A stretch of 6,336 nucleotides of DNA from Bacillota bacterium (GTDB lineage: Bacteria > Bacillota > Clostridia > Acetivibrionales > DSM-2933): NCBI GenBank assembly GCA_023441845.1, contig JAEZNF010000606.1, forward strand, positions 1 through 6,336, in the 5' to 3' direction. Below are positions 6,325-6,336 of this stretch, piece by piece. A program made the position numbers and the translations under genes. Below the pieces are notes generated by a model. It worked only from the letters and a program-made list of their open reading frames with translations. It searched no databases and was not told the DNA's origin. Numbering within the stretch: position 1 is the first letter of the stretch; every line of letters begins with the position of its first letter.

Positions 6325-6336
6325 ATAATAACCCCC

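Noticed and set aside
6276..6336. Possible c-di-GMP or SAM type riboswitch in the tail
   Set aside because: There are loose similarities (CTTATC, AAGCCTAA) but the required conserved cores of those families are absent.

Overview
The window is AT-rich and densely coding, with all four genes on the + strand. Codon choice, Lys/Asn/Ile-rich proteins, GGAG/AGGTG ribosome binding sites and close resemblance to clostridial versions of each family suggest an anaerobic Gram-positive of class Clostridia, probably the Ruminiclostridium / 'Clostridium cellulolyticum-thermocellum' side. The genus is inferred from remembered sequence style, not from a search.

Layout: (1) 1-1146, a DUF58 membrane-anchored protein whose true start lies before the window. 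(2) 1150-3876, a large polytopic membrane protein with an extracytoplasmic transglutaminase-like cysteine catalytic domain and a C-terminal DUF4129-like segment; it begins 3 bases after gene 1 and its ribosome site lies inside gene 1, so the two are one operon. (3) 3877-4088, an intergenic region with a strong hairpin (3920-3962) and then a good sigma-A type promoter (TTGACA-17-TAAAAT). (4) 4089-5063, a complete XerC/XerD-type tyrosine recombinase with all six catalytic residues. (5) 5064-5198, an intergenic region with nested palindromes and a weak candidate promoter. (6) 5199-6275, a LytR-CpsA-Psr (LCP) family enzyme with one N-terminal membrane anchor. (7) 6276-6336, a non-coding tail that can fold with the end of the LCP gene; the window ends inside it.

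DUF58 and TgpA-like transglutaminase genes commonly sit next to a MoxR-type AAA+ ATPase, which would be expected upstream. The pair probably acts at the cell surface on an unknown protein substrate. The LCP protein probably attaches a glycopolymer to peptidoglycan. The recombinase has its own promoter and looks like a chromosomal Xer-type enzyme; no mobile-element borders are visible.

I see no CRISPR array, tRNA, rRNA, insertion sequence or toxin-antitoxin pair, and no clear evidence of an entirely new system. The less explained parts are the roughly 300-residue unassigned extracellular region of the transglutaminase protein, its Glu in place of the usual catalytic Asp, a nine-codon leader frame whose stop overlaps the recombinase ribosome site, and the structured non-coding stretches.
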